From: Verrucomicrobiales bacterium
GTDB taxonomy: Bacteria > Verrucomicrobiota > Verrucomicrobiia > Verrucomicrobiales > V1-33
Assembly (NCBI GenBank): GCA_018003315.1
Contig: JAGNEJ010000001.1
Coordinates: forward strand, 1 to 64,000
Reading direction: 5' to 3'
DNA: 64,000 bases
Of the stretch, positions 1 to 8,550 are shown one piece after another. Below the pieces are notes generated by a model, which was not told the DNA's origin, made no database searches, and saw nothing but the letters and a program-made list of their open reading frames with translations. The position numbers and the translations under genes are program-made. Every line of letters starts with the position of its first letter. Within the stretch, counting starts at the first letter, position 1.

Positions 1-256
1 GCGCAGTCGTCACGATGGCCGCCGCTGCCCGGCGAACCGGTTTTTCCCGCCGGGGCGGCACTGGCATCTGCGCGACCGCAGGCACCGTGACCTGGATCAC
101 CTCGCCGGTGGCTCCGGAGGCGTCGCCACCCCCGGAGACCGCCGGTGGAGTTGGGGGTATCAGAATTTCGATTTTCCACAGGGCGAAGGCACCGCAGGCC
201 AGGACGTGGCAAACTACGGAAAAAACCAAGCTTCCCCGCTGGCAGAAAATCTTCAC
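1..256 (-). CDS. TonB-like protein, N-terminal part (continues beyond the left edge)
   Basis: A minus-strand frame is open from a GTG at 254-256 to the edge of the window, about 85 codons. The N-terminus has a short basic part, one hydrophobic segment (roughly residues 8-24, containing VFSVVCHVLACGAFALW), then a Pro/Gly-rich stretch (PPTPPAVSGGG) and a basic patch (PRREKPVRR). This order, one N-terminal anchor followed by a Pro-rich periplasmic linker, is the usual start of TonB-family energy transducers. It begins about 10 nt after the stop of the upstream outer-membrane protein, so the two may be co-transcribed. There is no in-frame ATG nearby; the GTG start is inferred and no good ribosome-binding site is seen. 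The C-terminal TonB domain is outside the window, so the family call is tentative. Confidence 0.45.
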   Translation of the reverse strand, partial: MKIFCQRGSLVFSVVCHVLACGAFALWKIEILIPPTPPAVSGGGDASGATGEVIQVTVPAVAQMPVPPRREKPVRRAAAAIVTTA

Positions 257-266
257 AACCAAGGCA

Positions 267-1157
267 TTAGTCCCGAACTCCGGATACCGGCTGGTGCACT
301 TTCTTCGAGCCGCTGCCGCCAAAATCGAAATCGACCCCAAAAATGACCCAAGCCTCCAGATCCGGCGAATCGTCTGTAAGTCCGGCGAGGGCTACGATGT
401 CGAGGTGGGTGTTGTGCGTCGGACGCCACTGAAAAGAGGGGCCAAGCAGCACTTTGTGTTCCGGATTTCCGCGGCTGCCTTCGACCGTTTCATGGACATA
501 TTTGAATTCCGCCCCGATGCTGATGGCATCCGAAATCGTATAGCTCAGTCCGCCGGTGCCCTGCCACTCGGTCGTTTTTTCACCGCTCAGTTCCTGTTCC
601 CAGACGAAGTTGATGCCGAAAGCCCAATTTTCGCCGATGTCGTCACCCAGCAGCAGTTTCAGTTCTACCACGTCGCCGCCCATGTCCTCGTCGGTCCATT
701 TATACTCGGCGTAGAGTGTCGGATTCAGCGGGATCACATCCCAGTCGGCCAGCGCCCAGCGAACTTCCGCGGCGACATCCAAAAACTCGGTTTCACCCTT
801 CTGGTGCACCCAGTCATAGTAAAAATCCAACTGGAACCGGTGCGGCAGTCCGATTTCGATTTCCTCCGAAAAGCGGTGTCTCGAGGATTTGCCGTCATAA
901 AAACGTCCGCGCCACCACTGGGAGAGACCGACCTCCCAAGGGTCACGCTGCACGAAAACCCGGGCGGTGGCGAACCTCCGGTGTTTGGTCCATGCCGGAT
1001 TGCCGTAAACACCCCCGGGCGATTTGACACCGCCCGAAGGTGCTTGGGCAATGACCTCCGGCAGGCTTCCTCCTGACGTTGGAACCGAGGAAGTGGCGGC
1101 CGGGGAGGACAAGGTGAGGAATGGTAAAAAAACCAGGTTGGAGATGACGTATTTCAT
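267..1157 (-). CDS. Exported outer-membrane-type beta-rich protein of unknown substrate
   Basis: A 296-residue protein starting at the ATG at 1157 (MKYVISNLVFLPFLTL), followed by a cleavable signal peptide ending near Ala-Ala-Thr-Ser. The mature part alternates aromatic and charged residues in short strands (FQLDFYYDWVHQKGETEF, PTLYAEYKW, SIGAEFKYVHET, WVIFGVDFDFG), the pattern of an outer-membrane beta-barrel. It resembles the 'transporter / MetA-like' barrels found widely in Gram-negative bacteria, but I cannot assign a substrate. Longer in-frame starts exist upstream but run through the A+T-rich promoter zone and lack a signal peptide. It is divergent from the histidine kinase at 1287 and lies just ahead of the TonB-like gene. 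Confidence 0.6.
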   Translation of the reverse strand: MKYVISNLVFLPFLTLSSPAATSSVPTSGGSLPEVIAQAPSGGVKSPGGVYGNPAWTKHRRFATARVFVQRDPWEVGLSQWWRGRFYDGKSSRHRFSEEIEIGLPHRFQLDFYYDWVHQKGETEFLDVAAEVRWALADWDVIPLNPTLYAEYKWTDEDMGGDVVELKLLLGDDIGENWAFGINFVWEQELSGEKTTEWQGTGGLSYTISDAISIGAEFKYVHETVEGSRGNPEHKVLLGPSFQWRPTHNTHLDIVALAGLTDDSPDLEAWVIFGVDFDFGGSGSKKVHQPVSGVRD

Positions 1158-1286
1158 GGCAATTTTAGGATGAAGGCAGTTTACATCGATTGCATCACTG
1201 CACAATACATTATTCATAAATGACTTAAGTGTTTTGTGCTCGCCATGAATTTGGATAAAAATGTCACAAATCCGATTGCATAGTGG

Positions 1287-2630
1287 ATGGAAATTGACCA
1301 TAATTCCGCTCCAGTGAACCCCAGCTCCATTCCAGCATTTGTCCGCGGCAGTTTGACTCGCAAACTCATTCTGGTTTTCGGTCTGTTCGTGGTGGCGGGG
1401 TCGGTGCTGCTGGTGCTCTGGCTCAATGCGCAGGAGGAAGGCCGCTCCCGTCAGACCTTTGCCCTGCAGGTGAAGGCGAATGCGGAATTTTTGCACCGCA
1501 CCCGGCTGCCAGCGACCGAACGGATGGCCGAGGACTTGAGTCAGGTCCTTGGGAAAACAGTGGTCTTCCGCACTGACGTCGGCGGATTTCTACCAGCATT
1601 GCCGGACCGGTATCGCCCTTTGGAGTCCGCATTGTCCAGCCTGCCAGACGACGGCCAGGTCCACGCGATGCAACGCACGGAGGCCGTTCGGCGTGGAAAT
1701 TTTTTCGTGCTTCGGCCCGCGCAATCCCCCATCAACTCCCTCATCCGCGGTAGCACCCTGGCGGCCCTGGGCATCTTCTGGGGCCTCTCCCTGGCGCTGG
1801 CAGCCGCGGTCAGCCGCACCATTGTCCGCCCCCTGCGCAGCCTCAGCCGCGCCCTGCCGCAAATCGGGGCTTTGGAACCCTTGGAACTGCCCGGCAGCAC
1901 CCGGCGCGATGAAATCGGCCACGTCGCCCGGGTTTTTCTGGAAACCCAGCGCCAGTTGCAAACGGAACGCCAACGGCGGGCGGCAGCGGAACGGCTTGCC
2001 CTGCTGGGGAAAATGGCCACCGGGCTGGCTCATGAAATTCAAAACCCCGTCGCCGCCATCCGGATGCATGGGCAGCTCTTGCAGCGCCAGGCACCGGGGG
2101 ATGCTTCGCTGGACATGATTGTCCGGGAGACGGAAACGATCGAAGCCTTGGTGAATCAGTGGCTTTTTCTGGCGCGTCCCGAGGCGCCCCTGACCTCCCC
2201 GGCGGACCTCGCGGCACTGCTTCGCCACGCCGCGGAGACGGTGCGCCTGCGTGCGGAACACGCTGGGGTGGAGGTGCGCCTCGACCTGGGGGAGGAACCG
2301 CTCCAAGTCCCTGCGGACCGGCGGCGCCTGACCCAGGTATTTGCCAATTTGCTGCTCAATGCCATTCAGGCCATGCCCGACGGTGGGATGCTCACCGTCA
2401 CCCTGCACCGGGAATCGGCCGCTGCCGCGGTGGAGGTGCGCGACACCGGAAAAGGCTTTTCCGTCGCCGCCTTGGAACACTGGCAGGACCTGTTTTTCTC
2501 CGAAAAGGAAGGCGGCATGGGCATCGGCCTCAGCGTTGCCGCAGAAGTGGTCAAAGCCCACGGTGGCACGCTCCGCGTCCGCAACCACCACGGCGGCGTG
2601 GTCATCGTCACGCTGCCCCTGTGTTCCTGA
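1287..2630 (+). CDS. Two-transmembrane sensor histidine kinase
   Basis: A 447-residue sensor kinase. Membrane segments lie at about residues 26-46 (LILVFGLFVVAGSVLLVLWL) and 157-178, with a periplasmic sensor region of about 110 residues between them. A HAMP linker follows (RTIVRPLRSLSRAL, DEIGHVARVF). The H-box has His249 in GLAHEIQNPVAAIRMH, the N-box is NLLLNAIQAMPDGG, the G1 box is VRDTGKGFS and the G2 box is GGMGIGLS. The HEIxNP form of the H-box is typical of NtrB/ZraS/DctB-type kinases that pair with sigma-54 activators, and the next gene is exactly such a regulator (start 41 nt downstream). It probably phosphorylates Asp53 of that regulator. The signal sensed cannot be told from the sequence. 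Confidence 0.88.
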   Translation: MEIDHNSAPVNPSSIPAFVRGSLTRKLILVFGLFVVAGSVLLVLWLNAQEEGRSRQTFALQVKANAEFLHRTRLPATERMAEDLSQVLGKTVVFRTDVGGFLPALPDRYRPLESALSSLPDDGQVHAMQRTEAVRRGNFFVLRPAQSPINSLIRGSTLAALGIFWGLSLALAAAVSRTIVRPLRSLSRALPQIGALEPLELPGSTRRDEIGHVARVFLETQRQLQTERQRRAAAERLALLGKMATGLAHEIQNPVAAIRMHGQLLQRQAPGDASLDMIVRETETIEALVNQWLFLARPEAPLTSPADLAALLRHAAETVRLRAEHAGVEVRLDLGEEPLQVPADRRRLTQVFANLLLNAIQAMPDGGMLTVTLHRESAAAAVEVRDTGKGFSVAALEHWQDLFFSEKEGGMGIGLSVAAEVVKAHGGTLRVRNHHGGVVIVTLPLCS

Positions 2631-2670
2631 TTTTTCCTTGTTGTCAATCCCCCACATTGCTGCCACTCCC

Positions 2671-3990
2671 ATGAAACCCCGTCCTGTACTCATCATTGAA
2701 GACGAACCGGCGCTGGCCGCCGGATTGCGCACTGTTGTGGAGCGCCTGGGGCATCTCCCACTCCTGGCGGCGACCGGTCGGCGCGGTCTGGACCAAGCAT
2801 CCGCAGAAACCGGCCTGGCCATCCTCGACATCGGCCTTCCGGACAGCAGCGGACTGGATGTGCTACGGGAATTGTGCGAGCGTTTTTCCAATCTCCCCGT
2901 CATCATCATTACCGCTCACGGAAACCTGGAAAATGCTGTGTCGGCAAAACAGCTGGGGGCTGCCGCCTATTTGGTAAAGCCACTCGATCTCGAAATCCTG
3001 GAGGATACCGTCAAGGAATTCCTCAAGCCCGCCACCACCACCCGGTCCGCGCCCGCACCCAAACCCACCAGCGATGGCCCCCTGCTGTTTCTAGGCGGTT
3101 CGCGGGCCATGCAGCCGGCGTTTGCGGAAATCGCCCACGCCTGCGCTTCCGACGCTCCGGTGCTGATCACAGGCCAGGGCGGCGTCGGCAAATCCCTGGC
3201 CGCCCGCATCATTCACCAGCAAGGCACTCGGAAATCCGGCCCATTCGTGCTCCTGCACTGTGGCAACGGCAACGAAGCGCAGATGGAAGAACTGGCCGCC
3301 AATGCCGCGGCGGGAACCCTTTTTCTCGAGGATGCCGGACGCCTCAGCGCGGTCCTCCAATTGCAGTTGCTGGAATTGCTCGACTCCCCCGCCGCCAGCC
3401 GGCCGCGCCTCATCTGTTCGGCCCGGGAAGAACTCGGCGAATTGGTGCGTCTGCATCGGTTTCGCGAAGACCTTTTCTACCGCCTGCGCGTTCTCGAAGT
3501 GCGCATTCCGCCGCTGGCGGATCGCCTGGAGGACCTGCCCACCCTCGCTTCCTACTTTCTGGCCCAAATGACACCACAGCGGAATCTCGACCTCTCCCGT
3601 GACGCCCTCTTGTTACTCCGCCAGCACGAGTGGCCCGGCAACGTCCGGGAACTCCAGTCCGTCCTGGAACGGGCCGCCGCGGTCTGCCCCGGGCGCACCA
3701 TCCAACCCCAGCATTTGCCCCCCGAACTCCGTCCCGAAACCGCAATCGCTCCCAAACACTGGCAAAAACTCGACACCGCCCTGGCAGCCATCGCTGCCGA
3801 AGCCGTCCGCGGACACCAAACCTACGACGCCATTCTCGCGGAAATCGAAGGCCGCCTGCTCACTCAGCTCCTACCCCATTTCGACCACCGCCCCACCCGG
3901 CTCGCAGCCAATCTCGACATGAACCGCGTCACCCTCCGGCGGAAGCTGCGGCAAGCCCACCCTGACAAACGCTCCCAACCCCAATCGTGA
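2671..3990 (+). CDS. NtrC-family response regulator lacking the GAFTGA loop
   Basis: A 439-residue protein: receiver domain (acidic E10-D11, phospho-acceptor Asp53 in AILDIGLPDSSG, Lys103 in LVKPLDLE), AAA+ domain (about 138-345) and a Fis-type helix-turn-helix at the end (RLAANLDMNRVTLRRKLRQA). Walker A is GQGGVGKS (168-175), Walker B is LFLED (217-221), and the arginine-finger region FREDLFYRLRV and WPGNVREL are intact. Between HCGNG (about 197) and the Walker B, where NtrC-type activators carry the ELFGHEKGAFTGA loop that touches sigma-54, there is only EAQMEELAANAAAG. The loop that couples ATP hydrolysis to RNA polymerase is therefore missing. It follows the kinase gene and is surely its partner; whether it activates sigma-54 promoters is doubtful. 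Start ATG at 2671 gives the canonical receiver N-terminus. Confidence 0.87.
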   Translation: MKPRPVLIIEDEPALAAGLRTVVERLGHLPLLAATGRRGLDQASAETGLAILDIGLPDSSGLDVLRELCERFSNLPVIIITAHGNLENAVSAKQLGAAAYLVKPLDLEILEDTVKEFLKPATTTRSAPAPKPTSDGPLLFLGGSRAMQPAFAEIAHACASDAPVLITGQGGVGKSLAARIIHQQGTRKSGPFVLLHCGNGNEAQMEELAANAAAGTLFLEDAGRLSAVLQLQLLELLDSPAASRPRLICSAREELGELVRLHRFREDLFYRLRVLEVRIPPLADRLEDLPTLASYFLAQMTPQRNLDLSRDALLLLRQHEWPGNVRELQSVLERAAAVCPGRTIQPQHLPPELRPETAIAPKHWQKLDTALAAIAAEAVRGHQTYDAILAEIEGRLLTQLLPHFDHRPTRLAANLDMNRVTLRRKLRQAHPDKRSQPQS

Positions 3991-4105
3991 TCCCCTCGTT
4001 TGCTTCGAACCGCTGAAATGGCCCATCCCAATGAAATTTCAGGCGTGGAAAGCATGTATTTTCTTAAAAACCCAGCGGAAATTGCCTTTCGATGTAAAAT
4101 TTCAC

Positions 4106-4133
4106 TTGATCTTGAGAAATTGCCTCCTAATAT
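4106..4133 (+). promoter_or_regulatory. Candidate sigma-70-type promoter of the small OMP gene
   Basis: TTGATC (4106-4111), 16 nt, then TAATAT (4128-4133), about 20 nt before the ATG at 4154. A 10-bp direct repeat GAAATTGCCT occurs at 4078-4087 and again inside the spacer at 4116-4125, which may be an operator. The gene has no visible Shine-Dalgarno sequence. Confidence 0.45.
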
Positions 4134-4153
4134 CGCGGCTCAAGTCTTTAACT

Positions 4154-4684
4154 ATGAAAAAAGCATACATCACACTCCTGACTGTACTCGGACTGGCTGG
4201 CTTTAGCTCGGCTGGTGTCACTGGCAAAGCCCCTGTCGGCAAAACGCCTCCCCCTCCGCCTCCCGCAGGCTGCTCCTGCTTTGAGCCGGGTGGCCAATTC
4301 AGCCTTTTCGCTGCAGCCATGATCGGTGACGGCGGCGAGTTGGACGACAGTCTGGGTGGTGGTATCTCCGCCGCCTATTTCTTCACTCCCTATGTCGGCC
4401 TCGAAGGTGAAGCCGCTTGGTTTGCTGAAGACAGCGTGGTCCACTCCTTCACCGGCAGCCTCGTTCTGCGCGCTCCGATCACCAGCATCTGCCTCGCCCC
4501 CTACATCATGGTTGGCGGCGGTGTCCACGCCAACAGCGTGACCCAAGGCGTTTTCCACGCTGGTGGCGGTCTCGACTATCGCTTCAGCAACTGCATCGGC
4601 CTCTTCGCCGACGCCCGTTACGTCTGGGCCGAAGAAACCGACAACTACGTGATTGTCCGCAGCGGTTTCCGCATGAACTTCTAA
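4154..4684 (+). CDS. Small outer-membrane beta-barrel protein
   Basis: A 176-residue protein starting at the ATG at 4154 (MKKAYITLLTVLGLAG) with a signal peptide cleaved near SSA-G. A Pro-rich spacer (KTPPPPPPAG) with Cys-Ser-Cys follows, then alternating strands (QFSLFAAAMIGD, GGGISAAYFFTPYVGLEGEAAWF, SLVLRAPI, LAPYIMVGGGVHA, GGLDYRFSNCIGLFADARYVW) and a terminal strand ending in Phe (IVRSGFRMNF), the C-terminal signature for BAM-assembled barrels. Size and pattern fit an eight-stranded OmpA/OmpW-like barrel. It has its own promoter upstream and a strong terminator downstream, so it is a single-gene unit. Function is unknown. It sits beside the two-component system but no regulatory link is shown. 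Confidence 0.72.
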   Translation: MKKAYITLLTVLGLAGFSSAGVTGKAPVGKTPPPPPPAGCSCFEPGGQFSLFAAAMIGDGGELDDSLGGGISAAYFFTPYVGLEGEAAWFAEDSVVHSFTGSLVLRAPITSICLAPYIMVGGGVHANSVTQGVFHAGGGLDYRFSNCIGLFADARYVWAEETDNYVIVRSGFRMNF

Positions 4685-4704
4685 TCAGAACTTCATTTCA
4701 CTTC

Positions 4705-4740
4705 AAAACCGCGTCGGCATCCGTCGGCGCGGTTTTTTTT
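4705..4740 (+). terminator. Rho-independent terminator of the small OMP gene
   Basis: An AACCGCG / CGCGGTT stem with inner repeats of GTCGG, followed directly by a run of eight T residues. Confidence 0.88.
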
Positions 4741-4807
4741 ATTCCCGGAAAATCATGCACACACCCGCTTCCCCGGTACGCTGAATCCGCCATCCCGAAT
4801 AATTTTT

Positions 4808-4835
4808 TTGTTTTTCCATAGATTCTAGATAGGAT
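4808..4835 (+). promoter_or_regulatory. Possible promoter of the PelA-like gene
   Basis: TTGTTT (4808-4813), 16 nt, then TAGGAT (4830-4835) in an A+T-rich stretch. Two copies of TTCTAGA (4823-4829 and 4851-4857) flank the region and could be protein-binding sites. Matches to consensus are moderate only. Confidence 0.3.
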
Positions 4836-4909
4836 ACTTCTTTCTAATCTTTCTAGAAACAATCATGGTGAAGTGGCGATCAAAACTTTTTATGCGGTGG
4901 GGGACGGTG

Positions 4910-7789
4910 ATGCGTAAAACGGATCGGTTGCGATGGATTCTGGGCATGGCGGGAATGTGGCTGGGAGTGGCGCTGGCACCGGACACCGCCGAAGCACGGT
5001 CGTTCGCGGTAAATTACCAGACCAATCCCGAGCCTGCATATTTGTTGGTGCATGACTTGACGATTCTGCAGCCGCAGGCCAAGGCCGATCTGGCTCCCGG
5101 ACACCAGTTGGGGCGCAAGTATCTGGCCTATGTCAGCGTGATCGAGGTCGCTGCCACCGCTAGTTATGCCAAAGAAATCCAATCAGCCGGAATCGCGCTG
5201 GCGGGAGAAAATCAGAAATGGAAAAGTCGATGCGCCGACGTAGGTAACCCAAAGTGGGCTGAGTTTGTCGTGGAACACCTTGCGAAACCAGCGCTGGCAA
5301 AAGGGTTTGACGGATTGTTTCTAGACACGGCGGACAGCCTCACATTGCTCCAGACGGCGCGTCCGGCGGAAGCCCAGGCACTGCGTCAGGCGCTCATTGG
5401 ATTGATTCACCGGCTGCGAAAAGAATTCCCCGGCAAGGAACTGATCATCAATCGCGGTTTCGATTTGCTGGCGGATTTGCAAGGTGCAGTGGACGGAGTG
5501 CTGGTTGAGAGCGTGTTTCGAACTTTTAATGACAAGGGGGAATACCTGCCGGTGTCTGCTGCGGACAACCAACGGTTGCTCGAAAAAATTCGGCAACTGC
5601 GCACTGGCGGAATGCCGGTTTACGTAGTGGATTACCTGGCACCGGGAAATGCACTGCTGGCTGAAAGCGTGGCGGAACAGATTCAAAAGGCAGGAGCCGA
5701 GGTATTTTTGACGACCCGGGAACTCGACGGCACGCTGCTGGGCCCCATCCAGCAACTGGCCCGCCGCATTCTGGTCATTCACGGGTCGGTGCTGGCGGAA
5801 AGTGAGGTGGCAAACAAATTCGCCGCCGATACGTTTACCGGGGAACGGCTGCAGATGCCGCTGGAATGGCTCGGATACGAAGTGGACTATCTCAACGTGG
5901 GGGACCAGTCCCCGCCGGCAGTACTCGACGGGCAATACTGCGGGGTCATTTTCGATGTGGAAACCTCCCTTCCCTTCGGCGGTGAATCCTGGTATGTGGA
6001 CTGGATTCTCCAACAGCAGAAACACGGCATCAAGGTGCTGTTTACCGGCCAGTATCCCTTCCAGCAGGATGTTCAGAGAATGCGCCTGTTGAAAGGACTC
6101 GGCTGCTGGGGATCCTTCACTCAAGTCTCCAGGCCCCTGAACGTGGAATTCCGCGAGGTGAACCGCGACGTGATGAGCTACGAAGCCCTGCTCACCGCCC
6201 ACCCGGCGGAAATCGAGGATACCAGGGCGCCCGAAAATGCCAAAATCGACCTTTCCGTTTCCTGCACGGATGAAGCGGCTAACAAGCTGGTTTACGATGC
6301 CGTATTCACCTGCAACTGGGGCGGCGTGCTTATGGAGCCCTATGCCACCTTTCAGGCCAGCGCCGAGGACCAGGCATCTCTCTTCGACCCCTTCAAATTC
6401 CTCCAACGGATCTTCCCCGGCGGCTCCTTTCCCGCACCGGACCCAACCACCCGCGATGGTCGGCGCATTTTCTACAGTCACATCGACGGAGATGGCTTCT
6501 GCGGCATCACACCACATGCCGGAAATGATCTCTGCGGAGTGATCATCCGCGACCGCATTCTCAAGCGTTTTCCATTTCCCATCACGGTGTCCCTGGTGGA
6601 AGCCTCCACCCGCGGATTGGAAAAAGACCAGGAGGCAAATCAAGTGGAACGTTACGAGGAGGCAGCCCGTTCCTGCCTGGCCCTCCCCAATGTCCAGGCG
6701 GCCAGTCATTCGTTTTCCCATCCCTATGTTTGGATCGATCACGATGACGAATTCATCCCGTTGTATGAAAACCGGGGCCTGGAACTGAAACCCTCCGCAG
6801 GCTACGACACGGAGCATCCGGACATGGCCCGCGAGGTGAAGGGGTCGATCGAATACATCCAGAAACTCTGCCCACCTGGCAAAAAGGTGGATTTAATGCT
6901 CTGGTCTGGCAACTGCCGTCCTGGAGCGGAGGCGATCCGCATCTGCGATGAAATGGGTGTCGAAAACATGAACGGGGGCAACACGGTCATGAGCAAGAGC
7001 CACCCGTTTCTTTCCAATGTCAGCCCGCGGGTCATGCTTTGGGACGGACGGCTGCAAATCCACGCCGCAAACCAGAACGAATTCGTTTACACGAGCAACT
7101 GGAAGGGGCCGTTCTTCGGCGGTTTTTCCCAAGTCATTGAAACCTTCGATGCCACCGAAGAACCGCGCCGCCTGAAGCCGGTCAATGTTTACTATCATTT
7201 TTACAGCGCGGCGACGCTGGGTGCGCTCAAGGCTGTGGAAAACGTCTACTCCTGGGCGCTGGAGCGCCCGCTGCACAGCATGACCGCCGTGGACTATGCC
7301 CGGATGGTTCGCGACAGCTATCACACCGAAATTTACCGGTCCGGATCGCGCAAATGGCTGCTCGTCAACCAGGGACGACAGCGGACATTCCGACTGGATG
7401 CCGCCCACGGGGTGCCTGACATGCCGGCCTGCCGCGGTGTCACCGGCTTTTGCCGCAGCAGGGACTGGCTCTACATCCACACGAACGGATCGCCCGTCGT
7501 CGTCCTCAGCCTAACGGATGCTCCGGCCAGTCACCTCTTCCTTGAAAGCAGCCAGGGCGAGGTCACCTGGAAAGAACTGACTGCGGACAAGGCCGTCTGT
7601 TCAGTGACCGAGTTGCGACCACAGCACACCTTCATCCTGGGGGGGGCGACACCCGGTTCCTCATGGAAAGTCGGTATCAACCGGACGCAAACCGTGCTTA
7701 AGGCGGACCAGCACGGCAAAATCACCCTGAACCTTCAGGGAAATGCCGAGATTACTGTCATTCCAGACCCTGGGATGACCTCGAGGTAA
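4910..7789 (+). CDS. PelA-like bifunctional glycoside hydrolase / polysaccharide deacetylase
   Basis: A 959-residue exported protein. The ATG at 4910 is chosen because GGTGGGGGA lies at the right distance upstream and a signal peptide follows (LRWILGMAGMWLGVALAP). An ATG at 4865 in frame is the alternative. Residues about 35-300 form a GH114-like TIM barrel with likely catalytic Asp139 (GFDGLFLDT) and Glu200 (VDGVLVES). The middle carries a Rossmann-like domain (RRILVIHGS onward). Residues about 510-800 are a NodB-type deacetylase with Asp526/Asp528 (HIDGDGF) and His600/His604 (SHSFSHPY). A beta-rich C-terminus follows. This is the whole architecture of PelA from the Pel exopolysaccharide system, which cuts and deacetylates GalNAc-rich polymer in the periplasm. 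No pelB-pelG genes lie nearby, so it may act on another amino-sugar polymer. Confidence 0.82.
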   Translation: MRKTDRLRWILGMAGMWLGVALAPDTAEARSFAVNYQTNPEPAYLLVHDLTILQPQAKADLAPGHQLGRKYLAYVSVIEVAATASYAKEIQSAGIALAGENQKWKSRCADVGNPKWAEFVVEHLAKPALAKGFDGLFLDTADSLTLLQTARPAEAQALRQALIGLIHRLRKEFPGKELIINRGFDLLADLQGAVDGVLVESVFRTFNDKGEYLPVSAADNQRLLEKIRQLRTGGMPVYVVDYLAPGNALLAESVAEQIQKAGAEVFLTTRELDGTLLGPIQQLARRILVIHGSVLAESEVANKFAADTFTGERLQMPLEWLGYEVDYLNVGDQSPPAVLDGQYCGVIFDVETSLPFGGESWYVDWILQQQKHGIKVLFTGQYPFQQDVQRMRLLKGLGCWGSFTQVSRPLNVEFREVNRDVMSYEALLTAHPAEIEDTRAPENAKIDLSVSCTDEAANKLVYDAVFTCNWGGVLMEPYATFQASAEDQASLFDPFKFLQRIFPGGSFPAPDPTTRDGRRIFYSHIDGDGFCGITPHAGNDLCGVIIRDRILKRFPFPITVSLVEASTRGLEKDQEANQVERYEEAARSCLALPNVQAASHSFSHPYVWIDHDDEFIPLYENRGLELKPSAGYDTEHPDMAREVKGSIEYIQKLCPPGKKVDLMLWSGNCRPGAEAIRICDEMGVENMNGGNTVMSKSHPFLSNVSPRVMLWDGRLQIHAANQNEFVYTSNWKGPFFGGFSQVIETFDATEEPRRLKPVNVYYHFYSAATLGALKAVENVYSWALERPLHSMTAVDYARMVRDSYHTEIYRSGSRKWLLVNQGRQRTFRLDAAHGVPDMPACRGVTGFCRSRDWLYIHTNGSPVVVLSLTDAPASHLFLESSQGEVTWKELTADKAVCSVTELRPQHTFILGGATPGSSWKVGINRTQTVLKADQHGKITLNLQGNAEITVIPDPGMTSR

Positions 7790-7830
7790 CCCGATGCTCC
7801 GTTTCCAACAGGCGGTGGCGACCGTAAGGT

Positions 7831-8529
7831 TTAAGGTTTTCCACCGGGACCTGCCTGGGCCTCCTTGAGCCTGCGCACGGCCTCGCGCAGTTCCAGGTTT
7901 TCCTTCCGGAGCGCTTCCGCTTCCCGGCGGAGACCATCGGGTTCCTGATGTGCGGCCTGGCGCGACTCTTCCAGCTGGCGACCGAGTTGCTCGGCCAGGG
8001 GGTGAATCCGGGCGGCGGCATCCTGCAGGCCCGCTTCGTTCAGGTGCGCGATGGCCTGCTTCACATGGTGCAGTTTTGCCTCCAGTTGTCTGATGTCCGG
8101 ACGTTCCTCGGATTTCCGATCCCCATCGCGGCGGGGTCCATCCTCGTGCGGTTGGCCCTTTCGTTCCTGTTGCTCCCGTTCAGCATTCTGTCTGGCCTGC
8201 TGCCTTTCGTTGAATTCAGCGATTTCACGGTGCATCCGCTCCTTTGCCTGTCGGCGCAATTCCTCCGCCTTGTCCTTCGCTCCGGATTCCTCCAGCTTCT
8301 TCGCCTCGACCTCCGCCAGTTCCATCCTGTGTCGCACCCTTTCCTTGGCAGCGGCGGCTTCGAGGTGTTGCCGTGCCGCCCTTTCCTTGAATTCCCGCTG
8401 GGCATGTTCCTGCTTTTCGCGTCTGACCTGCTCCCGTTGCGCCCGTTCGGGCTGTTCCTCCTCCGCATACAGAGGGAATGCCAGTGCGGAGGTGATGGCT
8501 GCAAGGATGAGATGATGGAATGTTTTCAT
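7831..8529 (-). CDS. Exported charged coiled-coil protein
   Basis: A 232-residue protein with an N-terminal signal peptide (MKTFHHLILAAITSALAFPLYA-E). The rest is almost wholly Glu/Arg/Gln/Ala/Lys with heptad-like spacing (KKLEESGAKDKAEELRRQ, EALRKENLELREAVRRLK), so it should form long alpha-helical coiled coils broken near residues 120-140 by a Gly/Pro/Asp-rich hinge (QPHEDGPRRDGDR). No enzymatic motif is visible. It is convergent with the PelA-like gene (42 nt gap) and shares a strand with the secreted unknown at 8551-9165, whose stop is 22 nt upstream of its start, so the two are probably one transcript. A periplasmic scaffold or structural role is possible but unproven. Confidence 0.62.
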   Translation of the reverse strand: MKTFHHLILAAITSALAFPLYAEEEQPERAQREQVRREKQEHAQREFKERAARQHLEAAAAKERVRHRMELAEVEAKKLEESGAKDKAEELRRQAKERMHREIAEFNERQQARQNAEREQQERKGQPHEDGPRRDGDRKSEERPDIRQLEAKLHHVKQAIAHLNEAGLQDAAARIHPLAEQLGRQLEESRQAAHQEPDGLRREAEALRKENLELREAVRRLKEAQAGPGGKP

Positions 8530-8550
8530 GATTTGTCAGATTGGTGATGG

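Noticed and set aside
4000-4150. Sigma-54 (-24/-12) promoter between the NtrC-type gene and the small barrel gene
   Set aside because: No TGGCAC-N5-TTGC-like pair with correct spacing; the sigma-70-type site fits better.
5321-6817. Minus-strand open frame of 498 codons inside the PelA-like gene
   Set aside because: Opposite strand of intact catalytic domains; no start signal or family likeness.
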